From JBQTIY01 sp052387675 (GTDB lineage: Bacteria; Planctomycetota; B15-G4), in the NCBI GenBank assembly GCA_052387675.1, contig JBQTIY010000009.1:298329-362328 (forward strand): a DNA stretch of 64,000 bases. The letters run 5' to 3'. A model generated the notes under the pieces. That model searched no databases and was not told the DNA's origin. It saw only the letters and a list, made by a program, of their open reading frames with translations. Of this stretch, positions 1-7,440 are shown piece by piece (the first letter of the stretch is position 1; every line of letters begins with the position of its first letter). The position numbers and the translations under genes were made by a program.

Positions 1-524
1 CCGGCCCGGTCGACCAGCTCGGCGAGCAGCGGCAGGCCCTTCTCCGCCTTCTTGCCGCCTCCGGAGGTGAGCACGCGGCGAAAGCCGAGCTCGATGAGTT
101 CGTTGAGCGCCGGCAGCGGATCGGCAATGAGATCGAAGGCCCGGTGGAAGCAGATCTCCAGGCCCTGGTCGCGCGCGTGGCGCGCGAGGGCGGCGGTGCC
201 CTTGATGTCGAGGCGCTTGTCCACGAGCAGCACGCCGAAGGCCACGGCCTGCGCACCGGCCGCCTTGGCGACGTCGATCTGCTGCCGCATGACGGCGATT
301 TCTTCCGGCAGATAGAAGAAGCGCCCGGCGCGTGGCCGGATGAGCACGGTGCAGGGCTTGCCGAGCGAGGGCAGGCCGGCGAGCAGCTCGGCTTCGGGCA
401 TGAGTCCATCGAGTGCGAGCTGCGAGCAAAGTTCCAAACGGTCGGCGCCGCCGGCCACGGCCGCACGCGCGCCGGCCAGAGACTCGACGCAGATCTCAAG
501 GATCACGCTCGAAGCCGGACTCAT
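1..524 (-). CDS. cutC: CutC family protein (partial, C-terminus beyond window)
   Basis: Encodes the N-terminal ~174 residues of a CutC-type TIM-barrel protein, historically linked to copper homeostasis in bacteria. Visible family motifs are LEICVES near the start, GGADRLELC, LDGLMP and, close to the window edge, RVLTSGGG followed by a run of charged residues. The ATG at 524 overlaps the stop of the upstream thioredoxin-like gene (ATGA), so the two are probably co-transcribed. The first residues are MSPASSVILEICVESLAGA. The C-terminal part lies outside the window, so completeness cannot be judged. CutC's real biochemical role is not settled. Its position next to a metal-resistance island is suggestive but could be chance. 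Confidence 0.9.
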   Translation of the reverse strand, partial: MSPASSVILEICVESLAGARAAVAGGADRLELCSQLALDGLMPEAELLAGLPSLGKPCTVLIRPRAGRFFYLPEEIAVMRQQIDVAKAAGAQAVAFGVLLVDKRLDIKGTAALARHARDQGLEICFHRAFDLIADPLPALNELIELGFRRVLTSGGGKKAEKGLPLLAELVDRA

Positions 525-1960
525 CGCTGCTGCTCCGGGGGCGTCGCCTCACCCGGACGCTGGATCCACGAGGCTTCATAGAGATCGATGAAGGCGGGCG
601 GGATACGCGTGACGCCATCGTCGGGCGCGAGCGAGAAGACCCAGCCGATTGGGCCGGCCTCTTCTGCGCGGCGGTTGTTGAGCCAGCCGCTGCCGCGCCG
701 CTCGCCGAGGGCGACAAGCTCAAAGTCCAGGAAGCGCCCCTCGTCGAGGTCGTAGGTGGCGAGGCCCAGCAGCGTGGCGCTCACCGTGCGCGGGAAGCTG
801 TCGGGCGCGGCCCAGTCGCCGGGCGCGGCGTCCGGATCGGGCCGTCCGTCATCCTCGGCGCGCGTTGCGCCGCGAAACTGCAGCGTGAGGCGCGTGCCTT
901 CGCGCACCAGGACCTGGACATGCATCTCGCTCTCGGCCGCAACCTGTCGCGGCGAGAAAGGCAGCGTCTGTCCGCGCACATTGTCCACCAAGTGAAAACG
1001 TACGAGGCGCTCCAGGAGTGCGCGCGGCACGGAATAGCTTCTGCCGGGGCGCGCGTCGGCCGGCACGAGCGCGCGGGCCTCCTCGGCACTGAACCAGACA
1101 AAGTCGCGGTTGCTCGGGCGAGCCGGCTCGGCCTGCGGGTCGAGGCTCGCGGGCAGGTCGCGCACCGTGCGCTGCAGCACTAGGCCGCCCTCGGGGTAGC
1201 TCCATTCCCAGCGATGCGCGGGCGCGATGCCGGCGCCAGCGGGCAGCCAGCGCTCGGCCTCGGGCAGAGCGGCCCACGCGGACTGCGCACTCTCCAGCAT
1301 CGTCAGCACTGAGGCCGGATCGAGCGCATTGACCGAACCAAGCAGCACGCCGCTCGGCGCGCAGGCGTAAATGCCCTGGCGCGTGCCGCCGTCGCTGCCC
1401 GGCTCCGGCTCGCCGCTGCCGTAGTGGCCTTGGTTTGCCATGGCCTGGAAATGCCGGCACTCGGCGTCATCGCCGCGCTGCAGGCGCCAGGTCTCGTCGG
1501 CCGCCGGCAAAAAGTCCTGCGCCGCGCTCAGCACGCGCTCATCACTCCAGACGGACGCACGGCCCGCCACTCCATTGTTTCAGGTACAGCCCAGCGGGTG
1601 GCCGTTCATCACCCAGAGCAAGAGCGGACGGCGCTGTTCCTGTGCGGCGGCGAGGCCTTCGGCGTAGCTCGTGCGCCAGGGCAGGGAGGCCCAGGCCAAC
1701 TCCGCGGGCTGCGGCGCGATGTGCGCGTGCCAAGCCTCGAAACTCGCCATGCCAAGCAGCCGGTGCGGATCGTGAACGTCGGGCTTGGTCTCTGGCGCCG
1801 TCGAGTCCAGCAAGGCGGTGAGGGTCCGCGAGGAGATGGGCGAGTCGGCCGGCGACTGGGCTGGCGCCGGACTTGGCGGACTGCCGCCCTTGTCGGCGGA
1901 TGGGCCGGCGCAGGCGCAGCTCAACAGGCAGGCCAGCAGTGCGATGCTTTCAGTCCTCAT
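521..1960 (-). CDS. Thioredoxin-like lipoprotein with in-frame UGA; candidate selenoprotein
   Basis: Reads as one 480-codon frame from an ATG at 1960 (GGAGG six bases upstream) to a stop at 521, interrupted only by a UGA at 1582-1580 (codon 127). The N-terminus is a lipoprotein signal with lipobox LLSC (Cys15), so the product is probably a periplasmic or membrane-anchored redox protein. Residues ~100-127 resemble a thioredoxin active-site strand (PLLLWVMNGHPLGCT, then UGA, then NNGVAGR), giving a Cys-Thr-Sec motif if UGA is read as selenocysteine. The downstream half, with VWSDERV, DETWRLQRG and GTRQGIYACAPSGVLLGS, continues the fold in the same frame. Alternatives are a nonsense mutation, a sequencing error, or two separate genes, the second from a GTG at 1570. 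A stem-loop just after the UGA supports recoding. No selA/B/C/D is in the window to confirm the machinery. Confidence 0.7.
1550..1568 (-). other. Candidate bacterial SECIS stem-loop 3' of the UGA
   Basis: Eleven nucleotides after the UGA the mRNA reads GGCGGGC, then a five-base loop CGUGC, then GCGUCC with a final GUC wobble arm. By hand this folds as seven pairs including two G-U pairs. The apical loop starts about 18 nt after the UGA and has a G at its second position. Both traits fit the published bacterial SECIS model (short hairpin, G in the first loop positions, about 16-37 nt from UGA). GC-rich sequence makes chance hairpins common, so this is supporting evidence only. Confidence 0.4.
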
Positions 1961-2089
1961 GGCAGGCCTCCGCGAGAAGCGCGCACGCTACCACAGCGCC
2001 GCGAGTTCCCTCCCACGCAGCGCGCTGTTTCCCGCGTCGCGCGAACTCCCTTCGGATGGACGGGCCGCGTCGGCTAGGCTCGGACTCCG

Positions 2090-4141
2090 ATGGCGCTGCA
2101 CCCGCTCGACTGGGCCGTGATCCTCGTAGCGATCGTGGCGGTCGTCGGCATTGGCCTCGTTAAGTCCAAGAGCGCCGGCCAGAGCGTCGACAACTTCTTT
2201 CTCTCGGGTCGCACGCTGCCCTGGTGGCTCACCGGGACATCGATGGTAGCCACCAGCTTCTCCATCGACACGCCGCTCTTCGTGACCGGCATCGTGCGCC
2301 AGGACGGCATCTGGAAGAACTGGCTGTGGTGGTGCTACCTCGTGGGCGGCATGCTCGCCGTGTTCCTGTTTGCGCGCTGGTGGCGGCGCGGCGGCGTGAT
2401 GACCAAGGCCGAGCTGGCCGAGCTGCGCTATGGCGGCCGCGACGGCAAGCTGCTGCGCGGCGTGCTGGGCGTGCTGCACGCCACGATCGTGAACACGCTC
2501 ATCCTGAGCTGGGTGCTGCTCGCGGCGGCAAAAGTCATGGAAGTGCTGCTGGGTGTGCCCAAGGAGTGGGCGCTCTTGGTCTGCTGCTCCGGCGCGCTGC
2601 TCTATTCGATGACGTCCGGCTTTTGGGGCGTGGTGCTCACCGATCTGCCGCAGCTCGTGATCGCCATGACCGGCGCCGTCGTGCTGGCCGCGCTGAGCTG
2701 GGACGCCGTGGGCGGCGTGGCGGGCGTGCAGGCCGCGCTTGCGGCGGCTACAGCCGGCTCGGCTTCAGTCGGCGCGGTTGGCGGCGCGGTTGGCGGCTTT
2801 CCGACGCACGCTCTAGACCTCTTGCCGCCGACAGGCGCGGGCAGCGTCTTCGACGCGAGCTTCTGGACCGTGCCGCTGGCCACACTCGCCGTGTATCTCG
2901 GCATTTCTTGGTGGGCCGTAGAAAACGTGGACGGCAGCGGGGCCACTGTGCAGCGCATCGCCGCCTCGCGCGACGAGCGGCAGGGCGTGCTGGCCGTGCT
3001 GTGGTTCAACTTCGCGCACTATGCGCTGCGGCCCTGGCCTTGGATTCTCGTGGCGCTGGCCTCGCTCGTCGTGCTGCCGCCGCTCGAGCTGCGCGCGCCG
3101 GCCGCCGGCACCGTGCGCTCAGTGGATGCCGACGGCCTCGTCATCGCGCTGGACGGCGCAGCCGATCACGCTGGCGCTGTCCACGCACCCGGCGCGAGCG
3201 TGACCGCCATTGCGCGCGTAGAGTTCGCGGTAGAGGGTTCGCCTCCGGAGTGGCAGCCCGAGGCCGTCGTGCGAGCCGACGCAACAGTGCAAGAGGGTCA
3301 GGTCGTGGCGCGCACCGATCCGGAGAAGGCCTACGTCGCGATGATGCGCCGTTATTTGCCGGCCGGACTGCTGGGCCTCGTCATCGCCGGCCTACTGGCG
3401 GCCTTCATGTCCACGGTGGACACGCACGTGAACCTGGCCGCGTCCTTCTTCGTGAACGATGTCTGGCGGCGCTTCGTGAAGCCCGGCCGCAGCGACCGGC
3501 ATTACGTGGCCGTCGCGCGCTGGGCCAGCGCCGGCGCGATGGCGCTCGGCGCGCTGCTCGCTTGGCAAAGCGACTCCATCAGCACGCTGTTCGTTTTCTT
3601 CTTGGCCTTCCTGGCGGGCGTGGGGCCGGTCTATGTGATGCGCTGGTTCTGGTGGCGCGTTCGCGCGGCGCACGAGATCGTGGCCATGTTCGCTTCGGCG
3701 GCCACGGCCACGGCGCTGACCTTTTGGTGGGGGCAGGGCTGGCCGGCGGGGCCGCTCGCACCAGACGGTGTGCTGAGCGATGCCGGCCGCACCTGCCTTG
3801 TGGCGGCGGTGTCCATCACGGCAGTGCTCGTGGCCTCACTCTTCATTCCCGCGGCCGACCCGCGCGCGCTGCTGCCTTTCTACCGGCGGATTCGGCCCAT
3901 GGGTTTCTGGGGACCGGTCGCAGCGCTGGCACCCGAGGTCGTGCGCCCGCGCGGCGAGCTGGGCGCAGCCATCGCCGGCGTCCTCGGCGGCTTGGCTCTG
4001 GTCTGGGGCGCGATGCTGGCGCTGGGACTCTGGCTGCTCGAGCGCGGCGCGCAGGCCGCAGTCGCCGCCGCCGTGGCGTTCCTGGGCGCGGCCCTGGTGC
4101 GCTGGGCACTGGCCCGCATCGGCGCCGAGCGCGGTCGCTAG
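2090..4141 (+). CDS. Sodium:solute symporter family transporter with soluble insertion
   Basis: A 683-residue multi-pass inner-membrane protein of the SSS family (Na+-coupled uptake; substrate unknown). Family features are the N-terminal DNFFLSGRTLPWW and GTSMVATSFSIDTPLFVTG segments, the ALRPWPWILVALASL helix and LLAAFMSTVDTHVN. Residues ~331-410, between two membrane helices, hold an ~80-residue hydrophilic insertion (APAAGTVRSVDADG... VRADATVQEGQVVA) whose spacing of Gly and Val recalls a barrel-sandwich (biotinyl/lipoyl-like) fold. The membrane core resumes at YVAMMRRYLPAGLLGLV. The gene ends tail-to-tail with arsC, the stop codons overlapping by four bases. A short sequence TAGGCT lies ~15 bp before the ATG. 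Function beyond the family level cannot be assigned. Confidence 0.88.
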   Translation: MALHPLDWAVILVAIVAVVGIGLVKSKSAGQSVDNFFLSGRTLPWWLTGTSMVATSFSIDTPLFVTGIVRQDGIWKNWLWWCYLVGGMLAVFLFARWWRRGGVMTKAELAELRYGGRDGKLLRGVLGVLHATIVNTLILSWVLLAAAKVMEVLLGVPKEWALLVCCSGALLYSMTSGFWGVVLTDLPQLVIAMTGAVVLAALSWDAVGGVAGVQAALAAATAGSASVGAVGGAVGGFPTHALDLLPPTGAGSVFDASFWTVPLATLAVYLGISWWAVENVDGSGATVQRIAASRDERQGVLAVLWFNFAHYALRPWPWILVALASLVVLPPLELRAPAAGTVRSVDADGLVIALDGAADHAGAVHAPGASVTAIARVEFAVEGSPPEWQPEAVVRADATVQEGQVVARTDPEKAYVAMMRRYLPAGLLGLVIAGLLAAFMSTVDTHVNLAASFFVNDVWRRFVKPGRSDRHYVAVARWASAGAMALGALLAWQSDSISTLFVFFLAFLAGVGPVYVMRWFWWRVRAAHEIVAMFASAATATALTFWWGQGWPAGPLAPDGVLSDAGRTCLVAAVSITAVLVASLFIPAADPRALLPFYRRIRPMGFWGPVAALAPEVVRPRGELGAAIAGVLGGLALVWGAMLALGLWLLERGAQAAVAAAVAFLGAALVRWALARIGAERGR

Positions 4142-4542
4142 CTCGGCGCCCAGCCTTCCGCGCGCAGCAGCGCGCTGACGCGTGCGCGAATCTCGTCGCG
4201 GATCGCGCGCACCTCCGCCAGCGGCCGGCCCTTGGGGTCGGCCAGCGGCCAGTCCAGGCGGCGCAGTCCCGGCACGACTGGGCAGGCCTCGCCGCAACCC
4301 ATCGTGATGAGGAGTTGCGTGCTCGCGGCCAACTCAGGCGTGAGCAGGCGCGGCTCGGCGCGCGAAACATCGAGACCCTCTTCGCGCAGCACGTCCACGA
4401 CTTCCGGATGCACGCGCGTGCCCGGAGCGGTGCCGGCCGAGATGGCTCGCGCGCGGGCCGGATCAGCCAGGGCGTTGAAGAGCGCCGCGGCCATTTGCGA
4501 GCGCCCCGCGTTGTGGACGCAGGCGAAGAGCACGGTGTTCAC
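4138..4542 (-). CDS. arsC: Arsenate reductase, low-molecular-weight phosphatase type
   Basis: A 134-residue LMW-PTP-fold protein that reduces arsenate to arsenite in the cytoplasm. The P-loop is CVHNAGRSQ with nucleophile Cys8 and Arg14. Two further cysteines occur in MGCGEACP (Cys83, Cys87), the region where thioredoxin-coupled ArsC proteins carry their relay cysteines, and WPLADP supplies the expected general-acid Asp. Length matches the family. The ATG overlaps the stop of the upstream channel gene (ATGA), so the pair is one operon. A channel plus reductase without a dedicated ArsB/Acr3 pump matches the aqpS-arsC arrangement described in Sinorhizobium meliloti. A plain tyrosine phosphatase is the alternative; context and the extra Cys pair argue for arsenate. 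Confidence 0.9.
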   Translation of the reverse strand: MNTVLFACVHNAGRSQMAAALFNALADPARARAISAGTAPGTRVHPEVVDVLREEGLDVSRAEPRLLTPELAASTQLLITMGCGEACPVVPGLRRLDWPLADPKGRPLAEVRAIRDEIRARVSALLRAEGWAPS

Positions 4543-5315
4543 CGCGAACCGCGACCACTACGGGCGTCGGGGGCACTCGCAGCAGATGCGGAAGCACTGG
4601 TCGTGGCGGCCGTGCCAGCGGGCATCAACCAGCGGAACAGCACGACTGCGCTGCCTGCGCCCAGGCACTGCGCCACGAGGAAGCCGGGCGCGTCGGCGGG
4701 GCGGATGCCGGTGAAGGTGTCGGTGGCGCAGCGCGCCAGCGTCACCGCGGGGTTGGCGAAGGAGGTGGAGGAAGTGAACCAGTAGGCGGCCGTGATGAAG
4801 GCGCCCACTGCAAAGGGCGTGGCGCCGGGCCGGCTGCGCGCGCAGCCGAGGATCACCGTGAGCAGGCCGAAGCTGGCCACGAACTCGCCGAGCAGTTGCG
4901 GCAGGCCGGCGCGCACATGCGTGGACGCGGTGAAGAGCGGCAACTCAAACATGAGGTGCGCCACGGCCACGCCCAGAAAGGCGCCGACGATCTGCACAGC
5001 GAGGCGGAGTGGCACCTCCTGCCACGCGCCGCGGCCTCGGCTCAACGCCGCATCGGCGAGCGTCACGAGCGGATTGAAGTGCGCGCCGGAGATTGGCCCG
5101 AAGGCGAGGATCAGTGCGACGAGGCCGGCGCCCGTGGCGAGGCTGTTCGCCAGGAGCGCGATGGCCACATTGCCGCCGGCGAGGCGCTCGCCCATGATTC
5201 CCGAGCCCACCACTGTGGCCAACAGCAGCGCGGTGCCGAGCCCTTCGGCCACGGCGCGGCGAAGCGTGTTGGGGGTTTCGGGACGAGAAAGCATGACCGT
5301 TTGATCAATGATCAT
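4539..5315 (-). CDS. Aquaporin-family (MIP) channel, AqpS-like, arsenic operon
   Basis: A 258-residue six-helix channel of the major intrinsic protein family. The first half-helix motif is altered to NPL (Asn81-Pro82-Leu83 in GAHFNPLVTL); the second is canonical, NPAVTLAR (Asn188 to Arg195). Overlap with arsC by four bases suggests a passive arsenite exit route: ArsC makes As(III), which leaves down its gradient through the channel. That function is inferred from context and from the S. meliloti precedent. The start is uncertain: ATG 5315 (MIIDQTVMLS) or ATG 5294 (MLSRPETPNT). The later start would leave a TGATCA repeat in the untranslated region. The C-terminal ~25 residues are Ala/Ser-rich and probably disordered. 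Confidence 0.88.
   Translation of the reverse strand: MIIDQTVMLSRPETPNTLRRAVAEGLGTALLLATVVGSGIMGERLAGGNVAIALLANSLATGAGLVALILAFGPISGAHFNPLVTLADAALSRGRGAWQEVPLRLAVQIVGAFLGVAVAHLMFELPLFTASTHVRAGLPQLLGEFVASFGLLTVILGCARSRPGATPFAVGAFITAAYWFTSSTSFANPAVTLARCATDTFTGIRPADAPGFLVAQCLGAGSAVVLFRWLMPAGTAATTSASASAASAPDARSGRGSR
5302..5314. promoter_or_regulatory. TGATCA-A-TGATCA repeat, possible operator
   Basis: Two palindromic TGATCA hexamers separated by one base lie just before or within the disputed start of the aquaporin gene. A nearby AATCAATCG follows at ~5332. This AT-rich block is conspicuous in GC-rich DNA and sits in the divergent region between the arsenic pair and metal unit A. An ArsR-type operator is one possibility, but no regulator gene is present here. 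Confidence 0.3.
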
Positions 5316-5375
5316 GACATTCGACGTAGCTAATCAATCGACTGCACCCGACAGGCTTATCCCTACAGTCCGGCG

Positions 5376-5404
5376 TTGACCCCTGCCGACGAATTACCTA
5401 CTGT
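5376..5404 (+). promoter_or_regulatory. Probable sigma70-type promoter of metal unit A
   Basis: TTGACC at 5376-5381 and TACTGT at 5399-5404 are separated by 17 bases, a good match to the sigma70 consensus, and lie ~86 bp before the first likely start codon of unit A. The spacer is standard rather than the 19-20 bp typical of MerR-regulated promoters. Confidence 0.5.
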
Positions 5405-5489
5405 GCCTCAAGTGAACTCGGACACGCTCAAGACCTGGACATTTCGGCCCGCGGCGCGGGCTGCCGTGTTCTCGGGTGCCACGAGGCTT

Positions 5490-5936
5490 ATGCGCTGGCT
5501 TTCGGTGGCCGTCGCTGTCTTGGTGAGCGTGACCCCGGCCAACGCTCTCGTGCTGTGCCTCGAGGTCGATGGCAGCACGCGACTCGAAGCGGTGCTGGCC
5601 GAGTTGTGCTGCGATGAGCCAGCCCCGCCCGCGCTGGCTCGTCCCGTGGCAGGGTCAGATCGCGCGGGGGTGCCTTCGGCGCTCTCGACGCCGGCTGGCG
5701 CTGGCTGCGCCTGCATCGACATCCCCTTCGGCCCGGCCTCGCGGCAGGTGCAGTCGGTGGTCCGCGGCTGCGAAGCGAGTCTCGGGCTGAATTGGATTCT
5801 GGCCAGTCCGCTCGCCGCTCCGTTGCCGGCTGAGCGCGATTTCGGTACCCGTTGCGCTTTCGGCGCTCCGGACCCTGATGTGCGAGATGCGGCGCCAGCT
5901 ACGTTGGCGACGCGGGGCGTCGTGCGCCTGATCTAG
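5490..5936 (+). CDS. Small secreted cysteine-rich protein heading metal unit A
   Basis: A 148-residue protein starting MRWLSVAVAVLVSVTPANA, a clear signal peptide, so it is exported. The mature part has a C-x-x-x-DG... CC pattern (LCLEVDGS, then ELCCDEP) and a second cysteine pair in GCACIDIPFG; I have the impression of similar small proteins near czc-type operons, but the family is not named. The ATG at 5490 is preferred because the frame's upstream extension runs into the -35 element at 5376. It precedes the outer-membrane factor gene by ~95 bp and is probably the first gene of the operon. A periplasmic metal-binding or sensing role is inference. Confidence 0.65.
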   Translation: MRWLSVAVAVLVSVTPANALVLCLEVDGSTRLEAVLAELCCDEPAPPALARPVAGSDRAGVPSALSTPAGAGCACIDIPFGPASRQVQSVVRGCEASLGLNWILASPLAAPLPAERDFGTRCAFGAPDPDVRDAAPATLATRGVVRLI

Positions 5937-6030
5937 CGCGCTTGCGCGTGCAACTTGGTCGCGGGCGACGAACGCCCACGGCTCCGCACGCGCTCCGTCG
6001 CGGCCCCCGTGGGTCTCGCTTTCGCTGCCG

Positions 6031-7440
6031 ATGACCCAGCGTTCTCGGTCCATAGTCTTTCCCCAATCCGGGATTTCCCACGTGCCCATTCCCCGTCGTA
6101 CCCGCTTCGTCGGGCTGCTCCTGTTGGCGGGCTGCCAGATCGCGGCTCCTGAGGTCAACACCGAAGCGGATATCGCCGCGGTAACCGGCTTTGCCGACGC
6201 CGTGAGCTTTCGCGTTGAGGGCGGGCCCGTCGATGTCGGCCGACCGGACTTCGCCACTCTTGAGCTGGCCGACGCGCTGCGTGCTGCTTTGGAGAGTGAC
6301 CCAAGGCTTCAGGCGGCGCTCGCCCGCGTGCGCGTCGCACAGGCGGAAGCCGAACTGGCCGGCTTGCTCCCGAACCCCGTGCTGAATCTCGTTGTGCGCC
6401 TGCCCGAAGGCGGCGGCCAGGCGCTGCTCGAAGCTGGACTCGGCGCCGACCTGCTCGCGATCCTGCAGCAGCCGGGACGGGCCAGTGCGGCCGGTCACCG
6501 GCTGCGCGCAGCGTCGGCCAACGCGCTCTCGATGGCGCTCGACGTCGTGGCAGAACTCCAGGAACAGTACATCCAAGTCCAGTCGCTCGAAGCCCGCCTG
6601 CCGGTGCTGACGCTGCACCTCGATCTCTTCGCGCGGCTCCGCGATGTGGCCCAGGCCCGCCTCGAGGCAGGCGAAGGCACGCGGCACGAAGTCACGGCGC
6701 TCGACTCCGAGCGGACTCGGCTGGAGGTCGAATTCGCCCAACGCCGCCGAGAGCTGCGCGTGGCACGGCTGAACCTCGCCCGCCGCATCGGCGAACCGTC
6801 GAGCGCCGCGAACTGGCAGCTCGAGGCGTGGAGCGCACCGAGTGCGATCTCTTCGGACGAACGGTCTTGGCTCGACGCGGCCCTCGCGGCGCGGCCCGAA
6901 CTGCTCGCCGTGGCCTGGGAGATCAAGGCCCGGCAGGCCGAGGAGGCGCTTGCACGCGGACAGCGCTTCGAGGGGGCCACGCTCGGCGTGGACGGCGAGC
7001 GTGATGACGATTGGTCGCTGGGTCCGGCCCTCGCGCTCCCGCTGCCGATCTTCGATACCGGGAGTCTGCGAGGCGTGCGTGCCGAGGCGCTCACCGCCGA
7101 GGAGCGCCATCACTTGACCGAGGCGCAGCGTGGCGTCATCGAACAGACGCGCGCCGCTCTCACGGGAGTCGTCGGTGCCCAGACCGACTTGCAGCGCGTG
7201 ACCGCTGAGCTGCTGCCGATCATGGAGCAGCGGCGCGGCGAGATCGCCGCGGCCTACCGCCTAGGGCACGTGGACATCACCGCGCTGCTCCTTGCCGACC
7301 AGGCCCTGCAGTCTGCTCACCTGCGGCGTCTCGAACTCGAGCAGGAAACCACGGTGGCGCTCAGCCGACTTCAACGCGCCGTGGGCGGAGCCTTTGTCTA
7401 TTCGGCTGTCCAGTCAGCGGTCCAGGAGACCCAACCATGA
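6031..7440 (+). CDS. TolC/CzcC-like outer-membrane efflux lipoprotein
   Basis: Outer-membrane factor of an RND tripartite pump, about 469 residues. The N-terminus carries a lipobox (LLLLAGC, Cys35 from ATG 6031); a GTG at 6082 would give a more typical short signal sequence and may be the true start. The body shows the two repeated helical OEP domains: LADALRAALESDPRLQAALA with LLPNPVLNL in the first half, and AARPELLAVAWEIKARQAEEALARG with LALPLPIFDTG in the second. Long coiled-coil helices follow. The stop overlaps the start of the adaptor gene (ATGA at 7437-7440), so translation is coupled. Substrate specificity lies in the partner pump, probably Zn/Co/Cd. Confidence 0.9.
   Translation: MTQRSRSIVFPQSGISHVPIPRRTRFVGLLLLAGCQIAAPEVNTEADIAAVTGFADAVSFRVEGGPVDVGRPDFATLELADALRAALESDPRLQAALARVRVAQAEAELAGLLPNPVLNLVVRLPEGGGQALLEAGLGADLLAILQQPGRASAAGHRLRAASANALSMALDVVAELQEQYIQVQSLEARLPVLTLHLDLFARLRDVAQARLEAGEGTRHEVTALDSERTRLEVEFAQRRRELRVARLNLARRIGEPSSAANWQLEAWSAPSAISSDERSWLDAALAARPELLAVAWEIKARQAEEALARGQRFEGATLGVDGERDDDWSLGPALALPLPIFDTGSLRGVRAEALTAEERHHLTEAQRGVIEQTRAALTGVVGAQTDLQRVTAELLPIMEQRRGEIAAAYRLGHVDITALLLADQALQSAHLRRLELEQETTVALSRLQRAVGGAFVYSAVQSAVQETQP

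Noticed and set aside
1571..1582. Frameshift as explanation of the split thioredoxin-like gene
   Set aside because: Both halves are in the same reading frame; only the UGA separates them, so a frameshift is not needed.
2224..4785. An 853-codon frame overlapping the symporter on the same strand
   Set aside because: Arg/Ala-rich composition typical of a +1 shadow in GC-rich DNA; the symporter frame has clear family motifs.
5376..5489. TTG at 5376 as the start of the first unit A gene
   Set aside because: The TTG is part of the -35 element, and the signal peptide begins cleanly at ATG 5490.
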